In this document: piece by piece, positions 33,664-42,964 of the stretch
Layout of the letters: each line of letters opens with the position of its first letter
Numbering within the stretch: the stretch's first letter is position 1
DNA from: Actinoallomurus liliacearum
Lineage (GTDB): Bacteria > Actinomycetota > Actinomycetes > Streptosporangiales > Streptosporangiaceae
Assembly: GCF_039542035.1 (NCBI RefSeq)
Contig: NZ_BAABHJ010000026.1
Span: 132,397-196,396 of the forward strand
Direction: 5' to 3'
DNA length: 64,000 nt
Notes under the pieces: model-generated
What the model was told of the DNA's origin: nothing
Database searches by the model: none
What the model saw: the letters and a program-made list of their open reading frames with translations, nothing else
Position numbers and translations under genes: made by a program

Positions 33664-36195
33664 TCAGGCGCTCTGGCGGTCCTTCTCCCGCGCCCGCAGC
33701 GCGCGGCCGACGCCGTCGCGCCCCTCGACGAGGAGGCGGCGCAGGGCCGACGGCGGGTTCTCCGCCTCGATGTACGCCGTGGTGCGGTCGATCGTGGCCG
33801 GCGAGATCACCAGGAACGGGTAGGCGCTCTCGGCGAACGTGCTGGCCATGTCGCTGGACCAGGACGACCAGACGCGGCCGACCTCGGCGAAGTACTTCTC
33901 GACGTACGGCTCCAGCAGCGAGACGTCGTCGGTGTCGACGAGACCGCCGAGCGTGGCGCGGAACAGCGCGTTGGGCAGCTCCCCGCCGATGATGCGCTCC
34001 CACGCCGCGGCCTTGGCCTCGGCGGTCGGGACCGCGGCGCGGCCGGCGGCCGCGTGCCGCTCGCCCGCGGCGGTCGGGTCGCGGCGCAGCTCCGCCTCGA
34101 CCTCGTCCTCGCCCGCCGCGCCGCGCACGACGAGACGGCGCAGCAGCGACCAGCGCAGGTCCGTGTCGACGACCAGGCCCTCAAGCGTCGTGGAGCCGTC
34201 GAGGAGTCTGCGGACGTACGCGATGTGCTCGTCGGAGGCGGCGACCGAGACGAACGCCTGGGTGTAGGAGAGCTGCCAGTCAGAGCCCGCCTCGGCCTCG
34301 GTCAGCAGCGTGTGCAGCTCGTCGGCCAGCAGGCGGTAGCCGGTGTCCCGCCACGCCGGGTCGGCGTACTGCGAGGTCGCCAGCCGGGCCTGCCGCAGCA
34401 GCGTCTGGGCCACCGAGACGTCGGTGACGCCGCGGATGCCGGACAGCACCAGCCGGACGTAGTCGCGCGCGGCGAGTTCGGCGTCCCGGCACATGTCCCA
34501 GGCCGCCGACCAGCACAGCGCGCGCGGCAGGCCCTCGGTGATCTCGCCGATCCCGGCGACGAGCGTGCGCAGCGAGTGCTCGTCGAGGCGGACCTTGGCG
34601 TAGGTCAGGTCGTCGTCGTTGACCAGCACCAGGTCCGGGCGGCTCTCGCCGACCAGCTCGGCGACCTCCGTACGGGCGCCCACGACGTCGAGCTCGACCC
34701 GCCGGCGGCGCACGATGCCCTTGTCGGTCCGGTCGTACAGGCCGATCGCGACGCGGTGCGAGCGCAGCGTCGGGTGGTTCTCCGGCGCCTCCTGCAGCAC
34801 CGCGAACGACGTGAAGCGGCCCTCGTCGTCGATCTCGTACGACGGGCGCAGCGTGTTGACGCCGGCCGTCTCCAGCCACTCCTTGGACCAGGAGGTGAGG
34901 TCGCGGCCCGAGGTCTCTTCGAGGGCGTCGAGCAGGTCGGACAGCGAGGTGTTGCCCCACGCGTGCCGGTCGAAGTAGGCGCGGACGCCGCTGATGAAGT
35001 TGTCGCGCCCGACGTAGGCGACGAGCTGCTTCAGGACGCTGGCGCCCTTGGCGTACGTGATGCCGTCGAAGTTGACCTCGACCGCCCGGATGTCGGGGAT
35101 GTCGGCGGAGATCGGGTGGGTGGACGGGAGCTGGTCCTGGCGGTACGCCCAGGCCTTCCAGAGGTTGGCGAAGGTCGTCCAGGCGCCCTTCCACCGGGTG
35201 GCCTCGGACTGGCAGAGCACGCTCATGTACGTCGCGAACGACTCGTTCAGCCACAGGTCGTCCCACCAGCGCATGGTGACCAGGTCGCCGAACCACATGT
35301 GCGCCATCTCGTGCAGGATCGTCTCGGCGCGGCGCTCGTAGGCGGCGTCGGTGACCCGCGACCGGAAGACGTAGTCCTCCAGGAACGTGACGCAGCCGGC
35401 GTTCTCCATCGCGCCCGCGTTGAACTCCGGCACGAACAGCTGGTCGTACTTGTCGAAGGGGTACGGCCGGGCGAAGACGTCGCGGAAGAAGTCGAAGCCC
35501 TGCTTGGTGACCTCGAAGATCGCGTCGGCGTCGAAGTGCTCGGCGAGGCTGGCCCGGCAGTAGGCGCCCAGCGGGATGCGCTGGCCGTCGGCGACGTACT
35601 CGTCGCGCTCCACGTGGTACGGGCCGGCGACCAGGGCGGTGATGTAGGTGGAGATCCCGGGTGTCGCCGGGAAGTGCCAGCGGCCGCCCTCGGCCCGGTC
35701 GGGCGCGTTGTTGGTGATGACCTGCCAGTGCTCGGGCGCGGTCACGCTCAGCTCGAACCGCGCCTTCAGGTCCGGCTGGTCGAAGCAGGTGTACATGCGG
35801 TGCGCGTCGCAGGTCTCGAACTGCGTGTAGAGGTACGCCTCCTGGTCGACCGGGTCGACGAAGCGGTGGAGTCCCTCACCGGTGCGGGAGTAGGCGTTGT
35901 CGGAGACCACCCGCAGCTCGTTCTCGGCGGCCAGGCCGGGCAGCGGGAGGCGGCCCTTCTCCGGGTCGTACGATCCCGGGTCCAGCGCCTTGCCGTTGAG
36001 GGTGATCTCGCGGACCGTCGCGTCGTGGAGGTCGACGAAACTGGACGCGCCGGGCTCGGCGCAGCCGAACCTGATGGTGGTGTCCGAGACGAACGTCTCC
36101 GCTCCCGTCGTGAGGTCGAGATCGACCTCGTACGACTCGACGGTCAGCAGCCGGGCGCGCTCCCGCGCCTCATCGCGCGTCAGATTGCCAGCCAA
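33664..36195 (-). CDS. pepN: Aminopeptidase N (M1 family)
   Basis: 843 aa zinc aminopeptidase. The exopeptidase motif GAMENAG and the zinc site HEMAHMWFGDLV (His295, Glu296, His299) with the third ligand in LWLNESFATYM (about Glu318) are intact; a large ERAP1-like C-terminal domain follows. It removes neutral and basic N-terminal residues from peptides. I chose TTG 36195, which has GGAG five bases upstream and gives the usual start AGNLTRDEARERARLL; the longer frame upstream adds only unconserved arginine-rich sequence. It is convergent with the GTPase and divergent from the DsbA-like gene. Confidence 0.94.
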   Translation of the reverse strand: MAGNLTRDEARERARLLTVESYEVDLDLTTGAETFVSDTTIRFGCAEPGASSFVDLHDATVREITLNGKALDPGSYDPEKGRLPLPGLAAENELRVVSDNAYSRTGEGLHRFVDPVDQEAYLYTQFETCDAHRMYTCFDQPDLKARFELSVTAPEHWQVITNNAPDRAEGGRWHFPATPGISTYITALVAGPYHVERDEYVADGQRIPLGAYCRASLAEHFDADAIFEVTKQGFDFFRDVFARPYPFDKYDQLFVPEFNAGAMENAGCVTFLEDYVFRSRVTDAAYERRAETILHEMAHMWFGDLVTMRWWDDLWLNESFATYMSVLCQSEATRWKGAWTTFANLWKAWAYRQDQLPSTHPISADIPDIRAVEVNFDGITYAKGASVLKQLVAYVGRDNFISGVRAYFDRHAWGNTSLSDLLDALEETSGRDLTSWSKEWLETAGVNTLRPSYEIDDEGRFTSFAVLQEAPENHPTLRSHRVAIGLYDRTDKGIVRRRRVELDVVGARTEVAELVGESRPDLVLVNDDDLTYAKVRLDEHSLRTLVAGIGEITEGLPRALCWSAAWDMCRDAELAARDYVRLVLSGIRGVTDVSVAQTLLRQARLATSQYADPAWRDTGYRLLADELHTLLTEAEAGSDWQLSYTQAFVSVAASDEHIAYVRRLLDGSTTLEGLVVDTDLRWSLLRRLVVRGAAGEDEVEAELRRDPTAAGERHAAAGRAAVPTAEAKAAAWERIIGGELPNALFRATLGGLVDTDDVSLLEPYVEKYFAEVGRVWSSWSSDMASTFAESAYPFLVISPATIDRTTAYIEAENPPSALRRLLVEGRDGVGRALRAREKDRQSA

Positions 36196-36492
36196 GTGAA
36201 CTCCTCGCCTCGTTTCACGACGTCGTGGTCTTTCCAACGGTACGGCTCGAGGGGTGGCCGCACGTACGGCGGGCCGCCCCAGCACCCATCTAACCTTGAC
36301 ACGGCGATCACGCCCCCGGATGTGGGCGAACTCTTCGCGGAATGCCGACCGGAACGCGTCGGTTGCCGGTTACGGGCCCCTGTGTCGCGGTGACGCCGGA
36401 GCCCGGCAGACGGGCCGGTGATCTCGGCGTGAGATCCCCGGCGATTCGACGGCGGTCCGGGAGGACGCGCCGATGCATTGTGGGAGGTTGCG

Positions 36493-37107
36493 GTGACCGA
36501 CACCGAGCGCACGCCGGTGGATTTCTGGTTCGACCCGAGGTGCCCGTGGGCCTGGATGACCTCGCGGTGGATCCTCGAGGTCGAGCGGCTGCGGCCGATC
36601 GACGTCCGGTGGCACGTCATGAGCCTGGCCGTGCTCAACGAGGGGCGCGACCTGCCGGAGCAGTACGTCGAGTTCATGAAGACGGCGTGGGGGCCGGTCC
36701 GCGTGTGCATCGCGGCGGAGAAGAAGTACGGCGCCGAGGTGCTGGGCAAGCTCTACACCGAGCTCGGCACCCGCTTCCACAACGAGCAGCGGAAGGACGT
36801 CGGCCAGGTCATCGAGGACGCCCTCGAGGCGGCCGGTCTCGACCGCGCCCTGGCGTCCGCCGCCGACACCGACGAGTACGACGAGGCCCTGCGCGCCTCG
36901 CACGCCGACGGCATGGACCGGGTCGGCTACGAGGTCGGCACGCCCGTGATCTCGGTGGAGGGCGCGTCGTTCTTCGGCCCCGTCGTGTCGCCGATCCCGC
37001 GCGGCGAGGCCGCGGCCGAACTCTGGGACGGCGTCCGCCTCGTCGCGGGCACCGACGGCTTCTTCGAGCTCAAGCGCAGCCGCACCCGCGACCCGATCTT
37101 CGACTGA
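36493..37107 (+). CDS. DsbA-like mycothiol-dependent nitroreductase/oxidoreductase (Rv2466c type)
   Basis: 204 aa thioredoxin-fold protein of the DsbA family. The active-site stretch is DFWFDPRCPWAWMTSRW (about 9-25), followed by the helical insertion and a C-terminal cis-proline region GTPVISV. Mycobacterium tuberculosis Rv2466c, the characterised relative, has a CPWC site; here it is CPWA, so only the nucleophilic cysteine is present. A monothiol mechanism with mycothiol is the natural reading. GTG 36493 follows GGGAGG by five bases; an upstream TTG is less likely. It is divergent from pepN and ends at a bidirectional terminator. Confidence 0.86.
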   Translation: MTDTERTPVDFWFDPRCPWAWMTSRWILEVERLRPIDVRWHVMSLAVLNEGRDLPEQYVEFMKTAWGPVRVCIAAEKKYGAEVLGKLYTELGTRFHNEQRKDVGQVIEDALEAAGLDRALASAADTDEYDEALRASHADGMDRVGYEVGTPVISVEGASFFGPVVSPIPRGEAAAELWDGVRLVAGTDGFFELKRSRTRDPIFD

Positions 37108-37115
37108 GCGGCGCC

Positions 37116-37163
37116 CCGATGATCGTCCACTCCGGCCGGCGGGGCCGGGGGGACGATCATCGG
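37116..37163. terminator. Bidirectional terminator after the DsbA-like gene
   Basis: Arms CCGATGATCGTCC and GGACGATCATCGG pair perfectly over 13 bases with a 22-base GC-rich loop that can itself fold. It lies between convergent genes. Confidence 0.8.
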
Positions 37164-37184
37164 GCGGCGCCCAGCCGGTGGGGC

Positions 37185-37994
37185 TCAGTCGGTGAGCGGC
37201 ATGGTCATCGTCGGGTTCACCGGGCGGACGTCGGGTTGGAACCGGCTGACGGCGGTGCCCATGCAGAAGAACTCCACCGCGTGCTCGCCCCAGATCCAGT
37301 CGTCCTCCGACACCGAGACGCCGACCACGCCGTCCGCTCCCACCTGCTGGCATTCGTACTGCAACCGGGACATGGCGATCTCCCGGGCGTCGTACACCGC
37401 CTGCGTGTAGGTGTCGAGTTCGGTGTTCTGCCCGGCGTTCTGGAGGACCTGTCGGAACGACAGGTGGGCGACGTGGTAGACGCACGTGCCCAGCACCATC
37501 GCGCGCGGCGCCCAGCCGTGCTGGATCAGCGTCCAGAAGTCCTGCCCGGAGAGGTGCGACGTGAAGGGCCGGCCCGCGGGCGTGCGCAGCGCCGGGTCGC
37601 CCCGGATGGCCGTGCCCACCGCCACGAACTCCATGACGTCGGAGGACAACGCGTATTGGCGGGACCGGATCTCGACGCCGATCACGCCGTCGGCGCCGAG
37701 CGCGTCCGCCTCCGACTCCATGCGGGCCATGGCCAGCTCGCGCGCGTTGTACATGGCCTGGGTCAGGACCGAGAGCTCCTGGCTCACCTTCCACCGGGTC
37801 GGCTGCGTGCCGATGTGGTAGATGCACGTCCCCATCACCAGGCCGAGCGGCTCGAACCCGGCCTGCGTGGTGAGCACGAACTCGTTCACCGACAGGTCGG
37901 AGGTGAAGCACGGCCGGCCCTGAGACGCGGCGGCGAGGCGGGACCTGGCGCTGTCGGGAAGCGGCTGGGGCTGTTGCGACTCCGGCATACTCAC
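37185..37994 (-). CDS. Duplicated YbjQ/DUF74-type putative heavy-metal-binding protein
   Basis: 269 aa made of two related domains. Each carries the YbjQ core: a start near PCFTSDLSVNEFVLTTQAGFEPLGLVMGTCIYH (first) and PFTSHLSGQDFWTLIQHGWAPRAMVLGTCVYH (second), followed by a helix with YNARELAMARMESEADALGADGVIGVEI or YDAREIAMSRLQYECQQVGADGVVGVSV. YbjQ pentamers are proposed to bind metal through this fold. It starts 19 bases downstream of the NiCoT nickel/cobalt transporter stop, so it probably belongs to that operon and shares its Nur-type promoter, suggesting a part in nickel or cobalt handling. Start is GTG 37994 or ATG 37988. Confidence 0.82.
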   Translation of the reverse strand: MSMPESQQPQPLPDSARSRLAAASQGRPCFTSDLSVNEFVLTTQAGFEPLGLVMGTCIYHIGTQPTRWKVSQELSVLTQAMYNARELAMARMESEADALGADGVIGVEIRSRQYALSSDVMEFVAVGTAIRGDPALRTPAGRPFTSHLSGQDFWTLIQHGWAPRAMVLGTCVYHVAHLSFRQVLQNAGQNTELDTYTQAVYDAREIAMSRLQYECQQVGADGVVGVSVSEDDWIWGEHAVEFFCMGTAVSRFQPDVRPVNPTMTMPLTD

Positions 37995-38013
37995 GCGCCG
38001 AGCGTAGACCCGC

Positions 38014-39117
38014 TCAGGCGTCGGAGTCCTGGAGGGCGGCCGACCACCGCTGCTCGATCCGGCCGAACTTCCACACCGCCAGCGCTCCCGCCCAGACCAC
38101 CAGGAGCAGGCCCGTGACCACGAAACCGGCCGTGTTGAGGTCCAGGCCGGAGACCCAGTCCCAGAAGCCCCCGTGCAGCCCGAACCGGTCCTGGGCGACC
38201 TGCAGGAGCTCGGTGCCGCCGATCACGAACGCGAAGGCCACCGAGACGCCGGTCAGGACGATGTTGTAGAAGATCTTGCGGACCGGGTTGGAGAACGCCC
38301 AGCCGTACGCGAAGTTCATGAACGTGCCGTCGATGCTGTCCCACAGCGACATGCCGGCCGCGAAGATGATCGGCAGGCACAGCACGGCGTACCAGGGAAG
38401 AGAGCTCGCGGCGGCGGCGGAGCCGGCGAGGGCCAGCAGGCCGACCTCCGTGGCGGTGTCGAAGCCCAGCCCGAACAGGAAGCCGAGCGGGTACATCTGC
38501 CACGGCTTGGTGATCGCCCTGGTGAAGCGGCCCAGGATGCGGTTCATGAAGCCGCGGTTGTTGAGCTGCTCCTCCAGCGCCGCCTCGTCGTAGACACCCG
38601 CGCGCATCTCGCGGAACACCTTGATGATCCCCATGAGGATCACCAGGTTGATGATCGCGATGATGGCGAGGAAGGTGCCGGACACGGTCGGGCCGATCGT
38701 GCCGGTGATCTGGTGCAGTCCGGAGCCCTCGTCGGAGATCCCGTTGGACAGCGCCTTGATGCCGAAGCCGAGCAGCACGCAGGCGGTGAACACGACCGAG
38801 GAGTGCCCGAGCGAGAACCAGAACCCGACCGAGACGGGGCGCTGGCCGTCGGACATCAGCTTGCGGGTGGTGTTGTCGATCGCGGCGAGGTGGTCCGCGT
38901 CGAACGCGTGCCGCATGCCGAGGGCGTACGCGGTCAGCGCGATCCCGACGCCGAACAGCTTGCCGTTGCCGAGGTGGTAGTGCCCGGGCACCACGAGGAG
39001 CAGCAGGATCCCCCAGCCGACGACGTGCAACAGCGCCACGAAGCCGGCCATCCCGGCGAGGCGTCCCCACTCCGCCCGGCCCAGCCGGGTACGTGTCGTG
39101 GACCGCACCGTCGTCAT
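38014..39117 (-). CDS. Nickel/cobalt transporter, NiCoT family
   Basis: 367 aa with about eight membrane helices. The family signature in helix 2, RHAFDADHLAAIDN (about 69-82), contains the histidine/aspartate metal path; GFWFSLGHSSVV and LGFDTATEVGLLAL are the second and third NiCoT motifs. It imports Ni2+ and/or Co2+. ATG 39117 has GAGGAGG upstream. A near-ideal Nur operator lies 63 bases before the start, which points to nickel as the regulating and probably transported ion. It precedes the YbjQ-like gene in an apparent operon. A cytoplasmic charged loop (about 175-195) between helices is also typical. Confidence 0.93.
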   Translation of the reverse strand: MTTVRSTTRTRLGRAEWGRLAGMAGFVALLHVVGWGILLLLVVPGHYHLGNGKLFGVGIALTAYALGMRHAFDADHLAAIDNTTRKLMSDGQRPVSVGFWFSLGHSSVVFTACVLLGFGIKALSNGISDEGSGLHQITGTIGPTVSGTFLAIIAIINLVILMGIIKVFREMRAGVYDEAALEEQLNNRGFMNRILGRFTRAITKPWQMYPLGFLFGLGFDTATEVGLLALAGSAAAASSLPWYAVLCLPIIFAAGMSLWDSIDGTFMNFAYGWAFSNPVRKIFYNIVLTGVSVAFAFVIGGTELLQVAQDRFGLHGGFWDWVSGLDLNTAGFVVTGLLLVVWAGALAVWKFGRIEQRWSAALQDSDA

Positions 39118-39179
39118 CCGTCCTCCTCGTGCCGGTCGTGAGCGCGGGAAGGCGCCCCCTTTCCGCCATTCAATCCCTA

Positions 39180-39196
39180 TTGCAAAACACTTGCAA
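39180..39196. promoter_or_regulatory. Nur-type (nickel uptake regulator) operator, TTGCAA-N5-TTGCAA
   Basis: TTGCAA (39180-39185), AACAC, TTGCAA (39191-39196) matches the Nur box described for Streptomyces (tTGCaa-N5-ttGCAA) at every position. Read on the minus strand, TTGCAA and a TTGAAT hexamer 17 bases on could be the -35/-10 of the NiCoT gene, so a bound Nur would occlude it. The palindrome is also 111 bases from the aldehyde dehydrogenase start on the other strand. A nur (Fur-family) gene is not in the window. Confidence 0.75.
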
Positions 39197-39306
39197 CAGC
39201 CGTTCGTATGCCGGCGGGGCCGCCACGACCCCGTCGGCCGGGCTTCGGACGGGGACCCATATCCCTCACCTGGACGGTTGGTCGGCGCTCGGCGACCGGG
39301 GGAAGG

Positions 39307-40725
<1,419 letters not shown>

Positions 40726-40766
40726 AGGGTCTTCCGGCGGATTCCGCGGCGGGTTAGTGTCCCGCC

Positions 40767-41730
40767 ATGCGATCTCGGGTGATCGGGGCGGTCATCGGCG
40801 GCGTCGGCGCGGTCCTCGTGGTCGCCGTCCTCCTGGGCAACCAGTGGGTTGCCGACGCGATCCTCCGGCACGACGGCTTCACGAACGAGAAGATCGGGCC
40901 CGTCGTGCGGTTCCTGACGTTCCCAAGCTGGCGCGTCAGCCCGCTGCGGGCCGCCACCCTGCTGCCGGCCGACGTGGGCACGCTCGTCCTGGTGGTGGTC
41001 ACCGCGCTGCTGATCGTTCCGGCGGTCCGCTCCTTCGCCCCGCGCGTCGGCGGGCCGGGGTGGGCGCCCGTCCCGGCGGGCGCCGGCGGGGAGGCCCGGG
41101 GCGGCGCGTTCGGGGCGATCGTCTGCGGCTGGTGGGCGACCATCGTCGCCGGCGCACTCGCCGGCCTGATCCGCGGCGTGCTGTTCAACGCCTCCGAGCC
41201 ACTGCCCGGCACCGTGGCCTGGCAGTTCACCTGGTCGAACCTGACCGCCGGCCTGGGCTACGGACTCTTTCTCGGCTGGCTCACCGGCCTGGGCGTCCTC
41301 ATCGGCCTGAACCTGGGCCGGCGCACGCCCGCGCCGCCAGGGGGCCCGTCCGCTCCGTACGCCCCGCCGCAACCGGGCCGGGGCGCCTTCCCGCCGCCCG
41401 CGCCCTACCCGGGGTTCGGCGAGGTCCCGGCCACCCCGCCCCCCACGGCGCGTCCGCTCCCACCGGACGCCGGACCGGCCCAGGCCCCTCCTCCGCCCCC
41501 GTACGCCCCGGGGCGACCTCCGGGACAGGACCCCTGGTGGACGACGGCCGACCCGCCCGCCGCCGGAGCCCGGCCCTTCCACGGACCCGTCCGCGACCCC
41601 CGGCCGGCCCGCGCCGCCGGAGCAGGGAAGGGGCGCGGAACCGCCCGAGCGACCCGCGCCGGGCAGGTCGGAGGACCGCACCCTCGACCCGGAGCCGTGG
41701 CGGCGCGAGCCCGGTTCCGACCCGTCCTGA
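40767..41730 (+). CDS. Proline-rich-tailed membrane protein with an apparent frameshift near its end
   Basis: Unknown function. Five likely membrane segments in the first 190 residues (RVIGAVIGGVGAVLVVAVLLG, VGTLVLVVVTALLIVPAV, GAIVCGWWATIVAGALAGLI, LGYGLFLGWLTGLGVLIGLNL among them) are followed by a proline/glycine-rich cytoplasmic tail. Near 41560-41600 the original frame loses protein-like character and would run through into rpiB without a stop. The next frame (+1) instead reads GRGAEPPERPAPGR, then DRTLDPEPWRREPGSDPS, and stops at TGA 41728-41730, 101 bases before rpiB. I read this as one gene with a frameshift (mutation or base-call error) in a GC-rich repeat-prone tail, not as a fusion to rpiB. 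Confidence 0.6.
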
Positions 41731-41759
41731 CGGCCCGCGTCCTCCGTACGGTCCCGCGC

Positions 41760-41802
41760 CGAGCCCCCGGACGTACGGCGTCGAGCCCCCGGACGTACGG
41801 CG
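41760..41802. repeat. 21-22 bp tandem duplication before rpiB
   Basis: The unit CGAGCCCCCGGACGTACGGC occurs twice in tandem, the second copy at 41782. It sits 29 bases upstream of rpiB in non-coding sequence and carries the genome's frequent CGTACGG word. Confidence 0.7.
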
Positions 41803-41831
41803 GGAGGCGGCGACCTGACAGACTTTGCCGC

Positions 41832-42302
41832 ATGCGCGTCTATCTCGGTTCCGACCACGCGGGCTACGAACTCAAGCAGCACTTGATCGGATGGCTCACC
41901 GAGCAGGGGCACGAGCCGGTCGACTGTGGTCCCAAGGAGTACGACCCCCAAGACGACTATCCGCCGTTCGTCATGGACGCGGCCGCCCGTACCGCCGCGG
42001 AGCCCGGATCGCTCGGCGTCGTCATCGGCGGCTCCGGCAACGGCGAGGCGATCGCCGCCAACAAGGTCCCCGGCGTACGCGCCGCACTGGCCTGGAGCGA
42101 GGAGACCGCCCGGCTCGGCCGCGAGCACAACGACGCGAACATCATCAGCGTCGGTGCGCGCATGCACACCACGGACGAGGCCACCCGGTTCGTGGAGATC
42201 TTCCTCGACACGCCGTTCTCCGGCGAGCAGCGCCACGTACGGCGCATCGCCATGCTGACGGCCTACGAGGAGACGGGCGAGCTCCCCCGCCTGTCGGACT
42301 GA
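41832..42302 (+). CDS. rpiB: Ribose-5-phosphate isomerase B
   Basis: 156 aa, EC 5.3.1.6, interconverts ribose-5-phosphate and ribulose-5-phosphate in the pentose phosphate pathway. The start MRVYLGSDHAGYELKQHL is the LacAB/RpiB signature; VIGGSGNGEAIAANKVPGVRAALAW holds the active-site region, where the catalytic cysteine position of E. coli RpiB is serine as in mycobacteria. RIAMLTAYE ends the core. ATG 41832 has no strong ribosome site. The frame is open upstream because of the neighbouring frameshifted gene, but the family starts exactly here. Confidence 0.94.
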   Translation: MRVYLGSDHAGYELKQHLIGWLTEQGHEPVDCGPKEYDPQDDYPPFVMDAAARTAAEPGSLGVVIGGSGNGEAIAANKVPGVRAALAWSEETARLGREHNDANIISVGARMHTTDEATRFVEIFLDTPFSGEQRHVRRIAMLTAYEETGELPRLSD

Positions 42303-42584
42303 CTCCGGCGGCGGACCCGGGGCGCGGCGCCAGGTCGGCGCGAGCGGCCTGGATCAGGTCGGAGGGCCGGCCGGCTCGGCGCGGGTCGCGCGGGCCGTCA
42401 AGAAGGCCGACCGGCGTGGAGCGAGACGTAGGAGGCGGGAACGGCCCGACCCGCGGTGCGGAAGGGCCGAACCCGCGGGAAGACGCAGCGTCCGGTCCGG
42501 CTGGGGTGCCTGGTCCCGCTGGGCGGTCCGGTCCGGTTGGGGCGGCCCGGTCCGGCCGGGGCGGCCTCGGGGGACGGCCGCGGA
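42303..42584. other. Spacer between rpiB and the small basic protein gene
   Basis: 282 bases with no supported gene. Unusually dense runs of CGGTCCGG and GGCGG-type words; nothing else recognised. Confidence 0.4.
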
Positions 42585-42758
42585 TCAGAGTTGTGTGGCG
42601 GCGCGGCGCTTCGCCAGTCGCCGTTTCTCTCCCCGGCGGGGCTTGGCGGGCTGCGGGGGAGCGGCTGAGAGTTTCGGCGCCTCGTCCTCCGAACGGTCGC
42701 GTGAGACGTCGCGGGCCCGCATCGCCGCGCCGACCGTGACACGCATGGCCTGTCCCAT
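42585..42758 (-). CDS. Small basic protein with strong ribosome site
   Basis: 57 aa, starting MGQAMRVTVGAAMRARDVSRD and ending in a basic, alanine-rich tail (KPRRGEKRRLAKRRAATQL). ATG 42758 is preceded by CGGAGGTGA, a near-consensus ribosome site six bases away. No known family; the charge profile (acidic middle, very basic C-terminus) suggests nucleic-acid binding or a partner-binding tail. It is divergent from the SpoIIE phosphatase. Confidence 0.55.
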   Translation of the reverse strand: MGQAMRVTVGAAMRARDVSRDRSEDEAPKLSAAPPQPAKPRRGEKRRLAKRRAATQL

Positions 42759-42964
42759 CCGTCACCTCCGAAAGATCCGATGATCCGTTAGGTCTCCCCT
42801 CGATGGGCCGCCGGAAAACACACACGCGGCGGCACACCCGTTCTCCGGCGGCCGAGGCGGCGCGCCGGTCGCGTGATCCACCGGTGTTTCGGACGGCCGA
42901 GAGGCAAATCCTGTCCACCGTGCCTCAGCACGGATCATGCGATGCTCGATACAGTGCCCGCATC

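Noticed and set aside
34054..36393. 779-codon plus-strand frame opposite pepN
   Set aside because: Mirror frame of a clear M1 peptidase; no motif or start context.
40767..42302. A real fusion of a membrane protein to RpiB
   Set aside because: The tail switches to coding-like composition in another frame and stops at 41730; RpiB has its own canonical start.
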